Origin: an uncultured Rhodospirillales bacterium
Lineage (GTDB): Bacteria > Pseudomonadota > Alphaproteobacteria > Acetobacterales > Acetobacteraceae
Reading direction: 5' to 3'
Assembly (NCBI GenBank): GCA_903845065.1
Contig: CAIMWH010000120.1
Location: 1-64,000, forward strand
DNA: 64,000 nucleotides
Below, one piece after another: positions 38,531 to 48,198 of this stretch; position 1 is the stretch's first letter; each line of letters opens with the position of its first letter. Below the pieces are notes generated by a model. The model saw nothing but the letters and a program-made list of their open reading frames with translations, made no database searches and was not told the origin of the DNA. The position numbers and the translations under genes were made by a program.

Positions 38531-40036
38531 ATGAACAGTTTCGACTCCCAGGCCCCGCTGTCCGGCATCTCGCAGCGCCTGCCGCCCTCCAACCTGCAGG
38601 CGGAGCAGGCGCTGCTCGGCGCGCTGCTGGCCAACAACAAGGCCTACGAGCGGGTCAGCGACTTCCTCCAGGCCGATCACTTCGCCGATCCTATCCATGG
38701 CCGGATTTTCTCCGCCATTCAGCGGCGGGTGGAAGCCGGGCAGCTTGCCGATGCGGTGATGCTGAAGGCCGAGTTCGAGCATTCGGGCGTGCTGGAGGAA
38801 GTCGGCGGCACCGCCTATCTCGCCCAACTGCTGTCTGCCATGGTGGGCATCATCAATGCCGGCGAGTATGGCCGTGCGGTGTATGACGCCTGGATGCGGC
38901 GGCAACTCATTGATATCGGCGAAATCGTCGTCAATAACGCGTTCGGCGCCGAGCCTGAGCTCAATGGCGAAAAGCAGGTGGAAGCGGCCGAGCAGGCGCT
39001 GTTCGACCTGGCTGCCAAGGGCGGCGCCGATCGTGGTTTCATGACCTTCAAGGACGCGCTGATCGAGGCGATCGGCACGGCGGAGAAGGCGTTCCACCGG
39101 CCTGGCGGGGTGTCCGGCCTGTCGACCGGGCTGCGTGATCTCAACCGGCGCACCGGCGGGCTGCATCCGTCGGACCTGTTGATCCTGGCCGGGCGGCCGG
39201 GCATGGGCAAGACGGCGCTGGCCACCAAGATCGGCTACGGGGCGGCGAAGTCCCTGCTGGAGGAGGCCCGGGCCACCGACCCGAATGGGGTGCCGAAAGC
39301 GGCAGTGGCGATCTTCACGTTGGAAATGAGCGCCGAGCAGCTCGCGACCCGCCTGCTGTCGGAGGAGAGCCGGATTTCGGGCGACAAGATCCGGCGCGGC
39401 GAAATCCAGCAGCGCGATTTTGACCGTTTCGTGCAGGTGAGCCGCGACATCAGCTCGCTGCCGCTAATGATCGATGACACGCCGGCCATCACCCTGTCCG
39501 CCATGCGCACGCGCTGCCGGCGGTTGAAGCGGACCAAGGGGCTGGCGCTGATCATTGTCGACTATCTCCAGCTGATGCGCCCGGCCGCCGGCACGCGGCA
39601 GGAGAACCGGGTGCAGGAAATCAGCCAGATCACCCAGGGGCTGAAGGCGCTGGCCAAGGAGTTGTCGGTGCCGGTGATCGCGCTGTCGCAGTTGTCGCGC
39701 GCGGTGGAAAGCCGCGAGGACAAGCGGCCGCAATTGTCGGATTTGCGCGAGTCAGGCTCCATCGAGCAGGACGCCGACGTGGTGATGTTCATCTATCGCG
39801 ACGAGTACTATTTGCAGCAGCGCATCCCCAAGCAGATCGCCTTCAAGAGCGACAGCGAATTCAACACCGCGCTGGAGAAGTGGCAGCGCGACATGGAGAC
39901 GGTGCATAACCGCGCCGAACTGCTGATCGAGAAGCAGCGCCATGGGCCAACCGGCAAGATCGACCTGCTGTTCGAGGGCGAGTTCACCCGCTACGCCGAT
40001 ATCGACCTGCACCATGACGGCGATGACGCATACTGA
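38531..40036 (+). CDS. dnaB: Replicative DNA helicase
   Basis: PPSNLQAEQALLGALLANN, LILAGRPGMGKTALATKI, LIIVDYLQLM, LSDLRESGSIEQDADVVMFIYRDEYY; no intein. Confidence 0.95.
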   Translation: MNSFDSQAPLSGISQRLPPSNLQAEQALLGALLANNKAYERVSDFLQADHFADPIHGRIFSAIQRRVEAGQLADAVMLKAEFEHSGVLEEVGGTAYLAQLLSAMVGIINAGEYGRAVYDAWMRRQLIDIGEIVVNNAFGAEPELNGEKQVEAAEQALFDLAAKGGADRGFMTFKDALIEAIGTAEKAFHRPGGVSGLSTGLRDLNRRTGGLHPSDLLILAGRPGMGKTALATKIGYGAAKSLLEEARATDPNGVPKAAVAIFTLEMSAEQLATRLLSEESRISGDKIRRGEIQQRDFDRFVQVSRDISSLPLMIDDTPAITLSAMRTRCRRLKRTKGLALIIVDYLQLMRPAAGTRQENRVQEISQITQGLKALAKELSVPVIALSQLSRAVESREDKRPQLSDLRESGSIEQDADVVMFIYRDEYYLQQRIPKQIAFKSDSEFNTALEKWQRDMETVHNRAELLIEKQRHGPTGKIDLLFEGEFTRYADIDLHHDGDDAY

Positions 40037-41090
40037 AGGCGCCGTCCTGACGGTGGACCTCGGCGCCCTCGTCGCCAATTGGCGGGACCTGGCCGCGCGC
40101 CATCCGTCCGGGCCGACGGCGGGGGTGGTGAAGGCCAACGGGTATGGGCTGGGGGCGGGGCCAGTGGCGGCGGCGCTGTATGCGGCGGGGTGCCGGCATT
40201 TCTTCGTGGCGCATCTCGCCGAGGCGCTGGCGATCCGCGATATCGTGCCCGGAGCGATGCTGGCGGTGCTGAACGGGCCGATCCCGGGGACCGAGCCGGG
40301 ATATGTCGCCCATGGGCTGACGCCGGTGCTGGGTTCGCTCGATGACATCGCGCGCTGGGCCGGGCGCGATGTGCCGGCGATCCTGCATGTGGATACCGGG
40401 ATGAACCGGCTCGGCGTGGATGGCCGGGACCTCGCGACGTTGCGGGCCGATCCGGCGCTGCTGGGCGGCGTGAGCCTGCGCTATGTGATGACGCATCTGG
40501 TGTCCGCCGAGGTGGCCGATGATCCGGACAATGCCCGCCAGCGCGAGGCGTTCGCGGCGGTTTGCGGGGTGTTTCCGGGCGTGGCGCGCAGTTTCGCCAA
40601 TTCGTCCGGAATATTTCTGGGGCCTGGTTTTGCTTCCGATCTCGCCCGGCCCGGTGCGGCGCTCTACGGCATCAACCCGACGCCCGGCGCGCCCAATCCG
40701 ATGCGCGCGGTGGTTGGGTTGCGCACCCGGGTGTTGCAGGTGCGCGCGATCGCGGCGGGCGAGAGCGTGGGCTACAACGCAACCTGGCGGGCAGCGCGGC
40801 CGAGCCTGATCGCCACCGCGTGCATCGGGTATGCCGATGGCTGGCCGCGCGCGCTGTCCAACCGCGGGCACGCGATCTTTGACGGAAGGGTGGTGCCGCT
40901 GGTAGGGCGTGTCTCCATGGATCTCACCACCTTCGACGTGACGGAGTGCCCACAGATCGTGCCCGGGTCCTGGCTGGACCTGATCGGCCCTGGCCTGCCC
41001 GTCGATGACATCGCCGGCAGTGCCGCGACCAACGGCTACGAAATCCTCACCAGTCTCGGGCCGCGCTACGCCAGGGTGTATCTGCCATGA
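40023..41090 (+). CDS. alr: Alanine racemase
   Basis: GVVKANGYGLGAGPVA, LHVDTGMNRLG, GRVSMDLTTFDVTE. Confidence 0.93.
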   Translation: MTHTEGAVLTVDLGALVANWRDLAARHPSGPTAGVVKANGYGLGAGPVAAALYAAGCRHFFVAHLAEALAIRDIVPGAMLAVLNGPIPGTEPGYVAHGLTPVLGSLDDIARWAGRDVPAILHVDTGMNRLGVDGRDLATLRADPALLGGVSLRYVMTHLVSAEVADDPDNARQREAFAAVCGVFPGVARSFANSSGIFLGPGFASDLARPGAALYGINPTPGAPNPMRAVVGLRTRVLQVRAIAAGESVGYNATWRAARPSLIATACIGYADGWPRALSNRGHAIFDGRVVPLVGRVSMDLTTFDVTECPQIVPGSWLDLIGPGLPVDDIAGSAATNGYEILTSLGPRYARVYLP

Positions 41091-41872
41091 ATGCGTTGCT
41101 CGATTTCGTCGCGCGGATCGGCCGCATCGTGCTCGGGGCATGTTTGCAGAGCGGCCGGCTGACGGTGTTTGCCATCGAGGGCGTGTCCCATGTGTTTCGC
41201 CCGCCGTTCTATGGGCGGTCCTTCCTGCGGGCGATGCTGGAGATCGGCTATCTCAGCCTGCCCGTGGTGGCGTTGACGGCGGTGTTCACCGGGATGGTGC
41301 TGGCGCTGCAATCCTCCACCGGATTGTCCCGCTTTGCCGCGGATTCGGCGGTGGCCTCGCTGGTGGTGCTGTCGGTGACGCGCGAGCTTGGGCCGGTGCT
41401 GGCCGGGTTGATGGTGGCCGGGCGGGTGGGCGCGGCGATGGCGGCCGAGATCGGCACCATGCGGGTGACCGACCAGATCGACGCGTTGACCACCCTGTCC
41501 ACCAATCCGATGAAATATCTGGTGGCGCCGCGCCTGCTGGCGGGGCTGATCGCGCTGCCGCTGCTGGTGATGGTGGCCGATATCCTGGGCGTGCTGGGCG
41601 GCTTCATCATCGGGGTGGTGAAGCTGGGGTTCAATTCTGGCATCTACCTCAACAACACGCTGGATTTTGTCCGTACCGATGACGTGGTGTCGGGCCTGGT
41701 GAAGGCCTCGGTGTTCGGCTTCCTGATTTCGCTGATGGGTTGCTTCCACGGCTACAACAGCAAAGGCGGCGCCCAGGGTGTGGGCGCGGCGACGACTTCG
41801 GCGGTGGTGGCGGCGAGCGTGCTGATCCTGGCGTTCGACTACGTGCTGACCGAACTGTTCTTCGCCCGATGA
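41087..41872 (+). CDS. mlaE: MlaE-family ABC transporter permease
   Basis: VVALTAVFTGMVLALQSSTGLSRFAADSAVASLVVLSVTRELGPVLAGLMVAGRVGAAMAAEIGTMRVTDQIDAL. Confidence 0.92.
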   Translation: MNALLDFVARIGRIVLGACLQSGRLTVFAIEGVSHVFRPPFYGRSFLRAMLEIGYLSLPVVALTAVFTGMVLALQSSTGLSRFAADSAVASLVVLSVTRELGPVLAGLMVAGRVGAAMAAEIGTMRVTDQIDALTTLSTNPMKYLVAPRLLAGLIALPLLVMVADILGVLGGFIIGVVKLGFNSGIYLNNTLDFVRTDDVVSGLVKASVFGFLISLMGCFHGYNSKGGAQGVGAATTSAVVAASVLILAFDYVLTELFFAR

Positions 41873-42648
41873 GCGAGATTGCGGTTCCCAAGATCCGCAT
41901 TCGCGGCCTCACCAAGCGCTTCGGCGACAAGCTGGTGCTGGACGGGATTGACCTCGATGTGATGCCGCGCACCTCCACGGTGGTGATCGGCGGCTCGGGC
42001 TCCGGCAAGTCGGTGCTGCTGAAATGCGTGCTGGGGCTGATCGAGCCCGACGAGGGGGTGATCGAGATCGACGGCACCGATGTTTTGAAGCTCGATCGCT
42101 CCGAGCGGGAGGAGCGCCGGGCGCAGATCGGCATGCTGTTCCAGAACGGCGCGTTGTTCGACAGCCTGCCGGTGTGGGAGAACGTCGCGTTCGGGCTCCT
42201 GGCGCGGCGGATGGTGGGCCGGGCGAAGGCGCGCGAGCAGGCGGTGGAGGTGCTGGCGCAGGTGGGGCTAGCGGCGAGCGTAGGCGATTTGTGGCCGGCG
42301 GAGCTGTCGGGCGGCATGCAGAAGCGGGTGGGCCTGGCGCGGGCCATCGCGGCGCGGCCGGATGTGCTGTTTTTCGACGAACCGACCACCGGGCTGGACC
42401 CCATCATGGGCGCGGTGATCGACGGGCTGATCGTGGATTGCGTGAAGAACCTCGGCTCCACCGCGATCGCCATCACCCACGATATGTTGAGCGCGCGGCG
42501 CATCGGGGACCGGGCGGCGATGCTGTATCATGGCCGGATCGTCTGGCAGGGGCCGGCGACGGACCTGATGGCGAGCGGCAACGAGATGGTGGACCAGTTC
42601 ACCCATGGCCGCCGCGAGGGGCCGATCCAGATGGAGCTGCGGAAATAG
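41869..42648 (+). CDS. mlaF: ABC transporter ATP-binding protein (MlaF-like)
   Basis: VVIGGSGSGKSVLLKCVLGLIEPDEG; ELSGGMQKRVGLARAIAARPDVLFFDEPTTGLDPIMGAVIDGLI. Confidence 0.92.
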   Translation: MSEIAVPKIRIRGLTKRFGDKLVLDGIDLDVMPRTSTVVIGGSGSGKSVLLKCVLGLIEPDEGVIEIDGTDVLKLDRSEREERRAQIGMLFQNGALFDSLPVWENVAFGLLARRMVGRAKAREQAVEVLAQVGLAASVGDLWPAELSGGMQKRVGLARAIAARPDVLFFDEPTTGLDPIMGAVIDGLIVDCVKNLGSTAIAITHDMLSARRIGDRAAMLYHGRIVWQGPATDLMASGNEMVDQFTHGRREGPIQMELRK

Positions 42649-42959
42649 TGGTGACCGTCGGCAGCGAAAGCGCGGTGATCGAAATCGTGACCTACCGCAC
42701 GACGCTGGAGCGCGCCGCCTTCCTCGCCACGGTGCCGGCAACCATGGACTTTCTGCGGACCTGCGCCGGGTTTCGCGGCCGCCAGCTGGCGCAGGCCGGC
42801 GATGGGCAATGGGCCGAGGTGGTGCAGTGGGCGTCAATGGCGGAGGCTCTCGATGCCGCGGCGCGGTTCAACGCCACCCCGCTGACGGCCGCCTTCAATG
42901 CGATGATCGCGCCTGGCACGGCGGCGATGCGGCACTATACCGTCGCGGTGAGTGGCTGA
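42648..42959 (+). CDS. Small hypothetical protein, ABM/dimeric alpha-beta barrel-like
   Basis: VIEIVTYRTTLERAAFLATVPATMDFLRTCAGFRGRQLAQAGDGQWAEVVQWASMAEALDAAARFNATP; fits exactly between two genes. Confidence 0.7.
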   Translation: MVTVGSESAVIEIVTYRTTLERAAFLATVPATMDFLRTCAGFRGRQLAQAGDGQWAEVVQWASMAEALDAAARFNATPLTAAFNAMIAPGTAAMRHYTVAVSG

Positions 42960-43498
42960 TGGCCCGCCACGCCATTCCCGATCTCATGACCCCGCGGCTG
43001 CGGCTGCGCGCCTTCACCCCGGAGGACGCCCCGGCCTTCCATGCGGCCTACGGCGACCCCGAGGCCATGCGCTACTGGGACCATGAGCCCTCGCCCAATA
43101 TCGCCCGTACGGCGAAATACATAGGCCATTGGGCCATCCCACCATCGGACGGCGCCATGGTGTGGGCAGTTGCCCGTGCGGACGATGACCGCTGCATCGG
43201 CATGGTCAACTATCATGCCCACAGTATCCGCCACCGCCGTGCCGAAATCGGCTACATCTTCACGTCTGCATGGTCGGGCCGAGGCTATGCCACCGAAGCG
43301 GTTGCCGCCATGGTCGGCCACATGCAAACGATCCTGCTGATCCACCGCATCGAAGCTGAGATCGACCCGCGCAATACGCGTTCACGCGCCCTGGTGGAGC
43401 GGCTCGGCTTCAGCCTCGAAGCTGCCCTGATGCGCGATCGTATGCGGATCGGCGACGGTTTCGTGAATTCCAGCCTCTACGCCCTCGTTACCCCCTGA
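42959..43498 (+). CDS. GNAT N-acetyltransferase (RimJ/RimL-like)
   Basis: TPRLRLRAFTPEDAPAFHAAYGDPEAMRYWDHEP, IGYIFTSAWSGRGYATEAVAAMV, NTRSRALVERLGF. Confidence 0.88.
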   Translation: MARHAIPDLMTPRLRLRAFTPEDAPAFHAAYGDPEAMRYWDHEPSPNIARTAKYIGHWAIPPSDGAMVWAVARADDDRCIGMVNYHAHSIRHRRAEIGYIFTSAWSGRGYATEAVAAMVGHMQTILLIHRIEAEIDPRNTRSRALVERLGFSLEAALMRDRMRIGDGFVNSSLYALVTP

Positions 43499-44889
43499 TG
43501 GCCCGCGCGGTTGCTCGGTTTGTCTGTCAGTCCTGCGGGGCGGTGACGTCGAAATGGGCCGGGCGCTGCGAGGCGTGCGGCGAGTGGAACGCCATTTCCG
43601 AAGAGGCCGCGCCCGCCGGGCCGACGGCGGTGAAGGGGGCCAAGGGGCGCGGGTTGACGTTTGTCGACCTGGCGGGTTCGGCCGAACCGCCGCCGCGGGT
43701 TCCGACCGGGATTGCCGAGTTCGACCGGGTGCTGGGTGGCGGGCTGGTGCCGGGTTCGGCGCTGCTGCTGGCGGGTGATCCGGGGATCGGCAAATCCACG
43801 CTGCTGTTGCAGGCGGCGGCCACGCTGGCGGATCGCGGGCGGCGGGTGATCTATGTCTCGGGCGAAGAGGCGATCGACCAGATCCGCCTGCGCGCGCGCC
43901 GGCTGGGGCTGAACGGCAAGCGGCTGGAACTGGCCGCTTCCATCGATATGCGGGAAATCACCGCCAGCCTCGAGGCCGCCACCGACGCGGCGCTGGTGGT
44001 GATCGATTCGATCCAGACCATGTGGCTCGACAGCATCGACAGCTCCCCGGGCACGGTGAGCCAGGTGCGTTCGGCGGCGTTCGAGCTGATCCGGCTGGCC
44101 AAGGGCAAGCAGTACGCCGTGGTGCTGGTCGGCCACGTCACCAAGGAAGGCGCCATCGCCGGGCCGCGGGTGCTGGAGCACATGGTGGACGCGGTGCTGT
44201 ATTTCGAGGGCGATCGCGGCCACCAGTTCCGCATCCTGCGCGGGGTGAAGAACCGCTTCGGCGCCACCGACGAGATCGGGGTGTTCGAGATGACCGATCG
44301 CGGGCTGGCCGAGGTGGCCAACCCCTCCGCGCTGTTCCTGGCGGAGCGGCGGGGCAATATCTCGGGCTCGGCGGTGTTCGCCGGCATGGAGGGCACACGG
44401 CCGGTGCTGGTGGAGATCCAGTGCCTGCTGGCGCCCAATCCGGGCGGTTCGCCGCGCCGTTCGACGATCGGGCTCGATTCAGGGCGGCTCTCGATGCTGC
44501 TGGCGGTGCTGGAGACGCGGTGCGGGCTGCGGTTCAACGCGACGGACGTGTACCTCAACGTGGCGGGCGGGTTGCGGGTGAGCGAACCGGCGGTGGATCT
44601 CGCGGTGGCGGCGGCACTGGCGTCGGCCGCGACGGACCAGCCGACCGATCCCTCGACGGTGTTTTTCGGCGAGGTGGGGCTGTCCGGCGAGGTGCGCCAG
44701 GTGGCCGGAGCCGAGGGGCGGTTGAAGGAAGCGGCCAAGCTGGGGTTCGAACGGGCGACCCTGCCGCGCCGGGTGGCACGCGGCAATCGGCCGCTGGCCT
44801 CCCCCGAGGGGATCGCGTTGGAGGAAATCGGTCATTTATCCGACTTGGTGGCCCGGTTCAGCGGCAAACCTGCCGTGCGCACGCCATGA
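43498..44889 (+). CDS. radA: DNA repair protein RadA
   Basis: FVCQSCGAVTSKWAGRCEACGEWN zinc finger, LLAGDPGIGKSTLLLQ, VGHVTKEGAIAGPRVLEHMVD. Confidence 0.95.
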   Translation: MARAVARFVCQSCGAVTSKWAGRCEACGEWNAISEEAAPAGPTAVKGAKGRGLTFVDLAGSAEPPPRVPTGIAEFDRVLGGGLVPGSALLLAGDPGIGKSTLLLQAAATLADRGRRVIYVSGEEAIDQIRLRARRLGLNGKRLELAASIDMREITASLEAATDAALVVIDSIQTMWLDSIDSSPGTVSQVRSAAFELIRLAKGKQYAVVLVGHVTKEGAIAGPRVLEHMVDAVLYFEGDRGHQFRILRGVKNRFGATDEIGVFEMTDRGLAEVANPSALFLAERRGNISGSAVFAGMEGTRPVLVEIQCLLAPNPGGSPRRSTIGLDSGRLSMLLAVLETRCGLRFNATDVYLNVAGGLRVSEPAVDLAVAAALASAATDQPTDPSTVFFGEVGLSGEVRQVAGAEGRLKEAAKLGFERATLPRRVARGNRPLASPEGIALEEIGHLSDLVARFSGKPAVRTP

Positions 44890-44965
44890 GAGGGTGGCGC
44901 TATGGTGCCGCCTGCGGATATACGGACGGCGAAATGCGTCATCATATGTTCTCCGGCGGGACGAC

Positions 44966-45535
44966 ATGAACTGGGTGGACACGGTTGTTCTCCTGGTGGT
45001 CATTCTGTCGGCGATCGTCGCCTTCGCGCGCGGCTTCGTCACCGAGGCGTTGGGGGTTGGCGCATGGGTCGGCGCCTACTTCCTGTCGGGCGGCCTCGCC
45101 TCGTCGGTCCGGCCGATGATGCGCGAGTGGCTGGGTAATCCCGACATTGCCGATCCCGCCGCCTATGCAGCGGTGTTCCTGTTCGGGCTGATCGTGCTGT
45201 CCATTCTCACCGGGATGATCGGCAGCGCGGTGCGCTCCTCCTCCCTCGGCGGAATCGATCGGACGCTGGGCATGGTGTTCGGGATTGCGCGCGGGGTGGT
45301 GATCCTGGCCGCGGCCTATGTCGCCGCGACATTCGTGCTCCCCACCGATCGCTGGCCGGATAGTGTGGTGCAGGCGCGCAGCCTTCCCCACATCTACTCG
45401 ACCGCGACCTGGATCGTTCAGTTCCTGCCACCCGATTATCGCCCGCATGTGCCACGCCCGCCGCAGACGCGGCCGGCAACGGCGGCGGAATTGCTGCACG
45501 CCACACCGCAGGGCCGGGCCACGGCCCGGCCGTGA
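44966..45535 (+). CDS. cvpA: CvpA family protein
   Basis: MNWVDTVVLLVVILSAIVAFARGFVTEALGVGAWVGAYFLS; located directly before purF. Confidence 0.9.
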   Translation: MNWVDTVVLLVVILSAIVAFARGFVTEALGVGAWVGAYFLSGGLASSVRPMMREWLGNPDIADPAAYAAVFLFGLIVLSILTGMIGSAVRSSSLGGIDRTLGMVFGIARGVVILAAAYVAATFVLPTDRWPDSVVQARSLPHIYSTATWIVQFLPPDYRPHVPRPPQTRPATAAELLHATPQGRATARP

Positions 45536-45555
45536 GCGGACGAGGAGAGCGCCTG

Positions 45556-47028
45556 ATGGATTTCGCCACCACCCACCCCCATGACGACGACAAGATGCAC
45601 GAGGAGTGCGGCGTTGTCGGGCTGTGGAACCATCCGGACGCCGCGGCGGTCTCCGCCCTCGGGCTGCATGCCTTGCAGCATCGCGGCCAGGAATCGACCG
45701 GCATGGTCACCCATGACGGCAGCCGCTTCCACTCCCATCGCGGCATGGGCCTGGTGGGCGACAACTACGGCGACGAGCGGGTGATCCGGGGCCTCGCCGG
45801 CACCCGCGCCATCGGCCACAACCGCTACGCCACCACCGGGGACACCGTGCTGCGCAATGTGCAGCCGCTGTATGCCGATTTCGAGTTCGGCGGGCTGGCG
45901 GTGGCGCATAACGGCAACCTCACCAACGCGACGGCGCTGCGCCGGGCGCTGGTGCGGCGCGGCTGCCTGTTCCAGTCCACGACCGATTCCGAGGTGTTCA
46001 TCCACCTCATCGCCATCAGCCTGTACACCACCGTGGTGGACCGGCTGATCGACGCGCTGAAGCAGGTGATCGGCGCTTATGCGTTGATCGCGCTGACCGA
46101 GAACGCGCTGATCGGGGTGCGCGATCCGCTGGGCGTGCGCCCGCTGATCCTGGGCCGGGTGGCCCATGCCGATGGCAGCGAAAGCTGGGTGCTGACCAGC
46201 GAGACGTGCGCGCTCGACATCATCGGCGCCGAATTCGTGCGCGATATCGAGCCCGGCGAGATCGTGGTGATCGATGACAGCGGGGTGCGCTCCATCAAGC
46301 CGTTCACCCGCAATGCCGCGCGGTTCTGCGTGTTCGAATACATCTATTTCGCCCGGCCGGATTCCATCGTCGAGGGGATGCCGGTGTATGACGCGCGCAA
46401 GCGGATCGGCGCGGAGTTGGCCCGCGAGAGTGCGGTGTCGGCGGATGTGATCGTGCCGGTGCCTGATTCCGGGGTGCCGTCGGCGATGGGGTTCGCAGCC
46501 GAGAGCGGCATTCCGTTCGAGCTGGGCATCATCCGCAACCACTATGTCGGCCGCACTTTCATCGAGCCGACCGACAGCATTCGCCACCTGGGCGTGAAGC
46601 TGAAGCATTCGGCCAATCGCTCGGTGCTGGCGGGTAAACGGGTGATCCTGGTGGATGATTCGATCGTGCGCGGCACTACCTCGCGCAAGATCGTGGAGAT
46701 GGTGCGCGCGGCTGGGGCGGCGGAGGTGCATATGCGGATTTCCTCGCCGCCCACCACGCATTCTTGCTTCTACGGCATCGACACCCCGGAACGCGGCAAG
46801 CTGCTCGCCGCGCGGCATTCGGTGGAGGAGATGGCGGCGCTGATCGGGGCGGACAGTCTGGCGTTCATTTCCCGCGATGGCCTGTATCGTGCGCTCGGCC
46901 ATGTCGGGCGGGACGATGCCAAGCCGCAGTATTGCGATGCATGCTTCACCGGCGACTATCCGATCCCGCTGCCCGACATGGTCGATGGCGATGGGCGGCA
47001 GTTGAGCCTGTTGACGGAGACGAACTGA
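45556..47028 (+). CDS. purF: Amidophosphoribosyltransferase
   Basis: CGVVGLWNHPDAAAVSALGLHALQHRGQESTGMV; VILVDDSIVRGTTSRKIVEMVRAAGAAEVHMRISSPP. Confidence 0.95.
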   Translation: MDFATTHPHDDDKMHEECGVVGLWNHPDAAAVSALGLHALQHRGQESTGMVTHDGSRFHSHRGMGLVGDNYGDERVIRGLAGTRAIGHNRYATTGDTVLRNVQPLYADFEFGGLAVAHNGNLTNATALRRALVRRGCLFQSTTDSEVFIHLIAISLYTTVVDRLIDALKQVIGAYALIALTENALIGVRDPLGVRPLILGRVAHADGSESWVLTSETCALDIIGAEFVRDIEPGEIVVIDDSGVRSIKPFTRNAARFCVFEYIYFARPDSIVEGMPVYDARKRIGAELARESAVSADVIVPVPDSGVPSAMGFAAESGIPFELGIIRNHYVGRTFIEPTDSIRHLGVKLKHSANRSVLAGKRVILVDDSIVRGTTSRKIVEMVRAAGAAEVHMRISSPPTTHSCFYGIDTPERGKLLAARHSVEEMAALIGADSLAFISRDGLYRALGHVGRDDAKPQYCDACFTGDYPIPLPDMVDGDGRQLSLLTETN

Positions 47029-47031
47029 GCG

Positions 47032-47745
47032 ATGTCGCTGCAGGGCAAGGTGGCGCTGGTCACCGGGGCGAGCCGTGGCATCGGGGCGGCCACCGCGGTG
47101 GAACTGGCGCGGCGGGGCGCGCATGTGGTGATCACCGCGCGCACTCAGGGCGGGCTGGAAGAAACGGATGACGCGGTGCGCGCGGCCGGCGGCACCGCGA
47201 CGCTGCTGCCGATGGACCTCATGCAGGATGGCGCGCTTGACCTGATCGGGCCGAGCCTGTTCGAGCGCTTCGGGCGGCTTGATATTCTGGTCGCCAATGC
47301 GGGGTCGCTCGGCGTGCTGAGCCCGGTGCAGGATATCCAGCCGGATGACTGGGCCGAGGCGCTGACGGTCAACGTGACGGCGAACTGGCGGCTGATCCGC
47401 AGTTGCGCGCGCCTGCTGCTGGCGGCCGAGGCGGGACGGGCGGTGTTCGTCACCAGCCGGATTGTGCTGCGGCCGACGGCGTACTGGGGGACGTATGGCG
47501 CGACCAAGGCGGCGCTGCATCACCTCGTGCAGTGCTGGGCGGAGGAGACGCGCACTTCGTCGCTGCGGGTGAACCTCGCTGATCCCGGGCCGGTGGCCAC
47601 CGTGCTGCGGCGCGGCGGATTTCCCGGCGAGGATCAGAGCACGCTGCCGCAACCGGCCGATGTGGCGCCGGGGATCGCGGATATGTGCGAGCCCGGCGAG
47701 ACGCGGCACGGCGAGATGGTGCGGGTGAGCCCGCTGCCGCTTTGA
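47032..47745 (+). CDS. SDR family oxidoreductase
   Basis: VALVTGASRGIGAATAVELARRG, LDILVANAGSLG, YGATKAALHHLVQCWAEE. Confidence 0.9.
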   Translation: MSLQGKVALVTGASRGIGAATAVELARRGAHVVITARTQGGLEETDDAVRAAGGTATLLPMDLMQDGALDLIGPSLFERFGRLDILVANAGSLGVLSPVQDIQPDDWAEALTVNVTANWRLIRSCARLLLAAEAGRAVFVTSRIVLRPTAYWGTYGATKAALHHLVQCWAEETRTSSLRVNLADPGPVATVLRRGGFPGEDQSTLPQPADVAPGIADMCEPGETRHGEMVRVSPLPL

Positions 47746-47752
47746 ACGGAGC

Positions 47753-48175
47753 CTAGGCGAGCCGGGCGGCGAGGATCGCGTCAAGCTCCGGCAGCAGGAC
47801 GATGCCGTCCTGGTCACTGCCGGAGGAATGCACCACGATCCAGGTGCACGGCGCGCCGCTTTCGTTGGAGGGTGCGTGCGGCACGTTGGCCGGGATGTAC
47901 ATCTGGTCGCCGGCGCGGAGCACGAAGTGATGCTCGAACGCGTCGCCGTAGTGGACGGTGCAGGTGCCTTCGAGCAGGTAGGCGATGGTCTCGATGCCCT
48001 GGTGGTAGTGCGCCTTGGCCCGCGCGCCGGGCGGCATCGGCAGGACGTTCATGCAGATTCGCTCGGCACCCACCGTCTCGGCGGAGGCGCCGGCGCCGTA
48101 GGTGAAGCCCTGCTTGCCTTGATACGTCTGGCCGGGCGAGACGAGGCGGACCCGTTAGGTGGCAGGTACAGTCAT
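47753..48175 (-). pseudogene. Cupin-domain protein gene with an in-frame TAA after codon 6 (nonsense allele or alternative start)
   Basis: Minus strand reads MTVPAT*RVRLVSPGQTYQGKQGFTYGAGASAETVGAERICMNVLPMPPGARAKAHYHQGIETIAYLLEGTC...; only the part from 48073 is open. Confidence 0.5.
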
Positions 48176-48198
48176 GTCGGGGCTCCCCAGGTTGTGTC

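Noticed and set aside
45436-47817. 793-aa minus-strand ORF
   Set aside because: Antisense to purF and the following SDR gene; same compositional artefact.
48155-48157. Interrupted cupin gene as a recoded selenoprotein, given selABC in the window
   Set aside because: The interrupting codon is TAA, not TGA, so Sec decoding is excluded.
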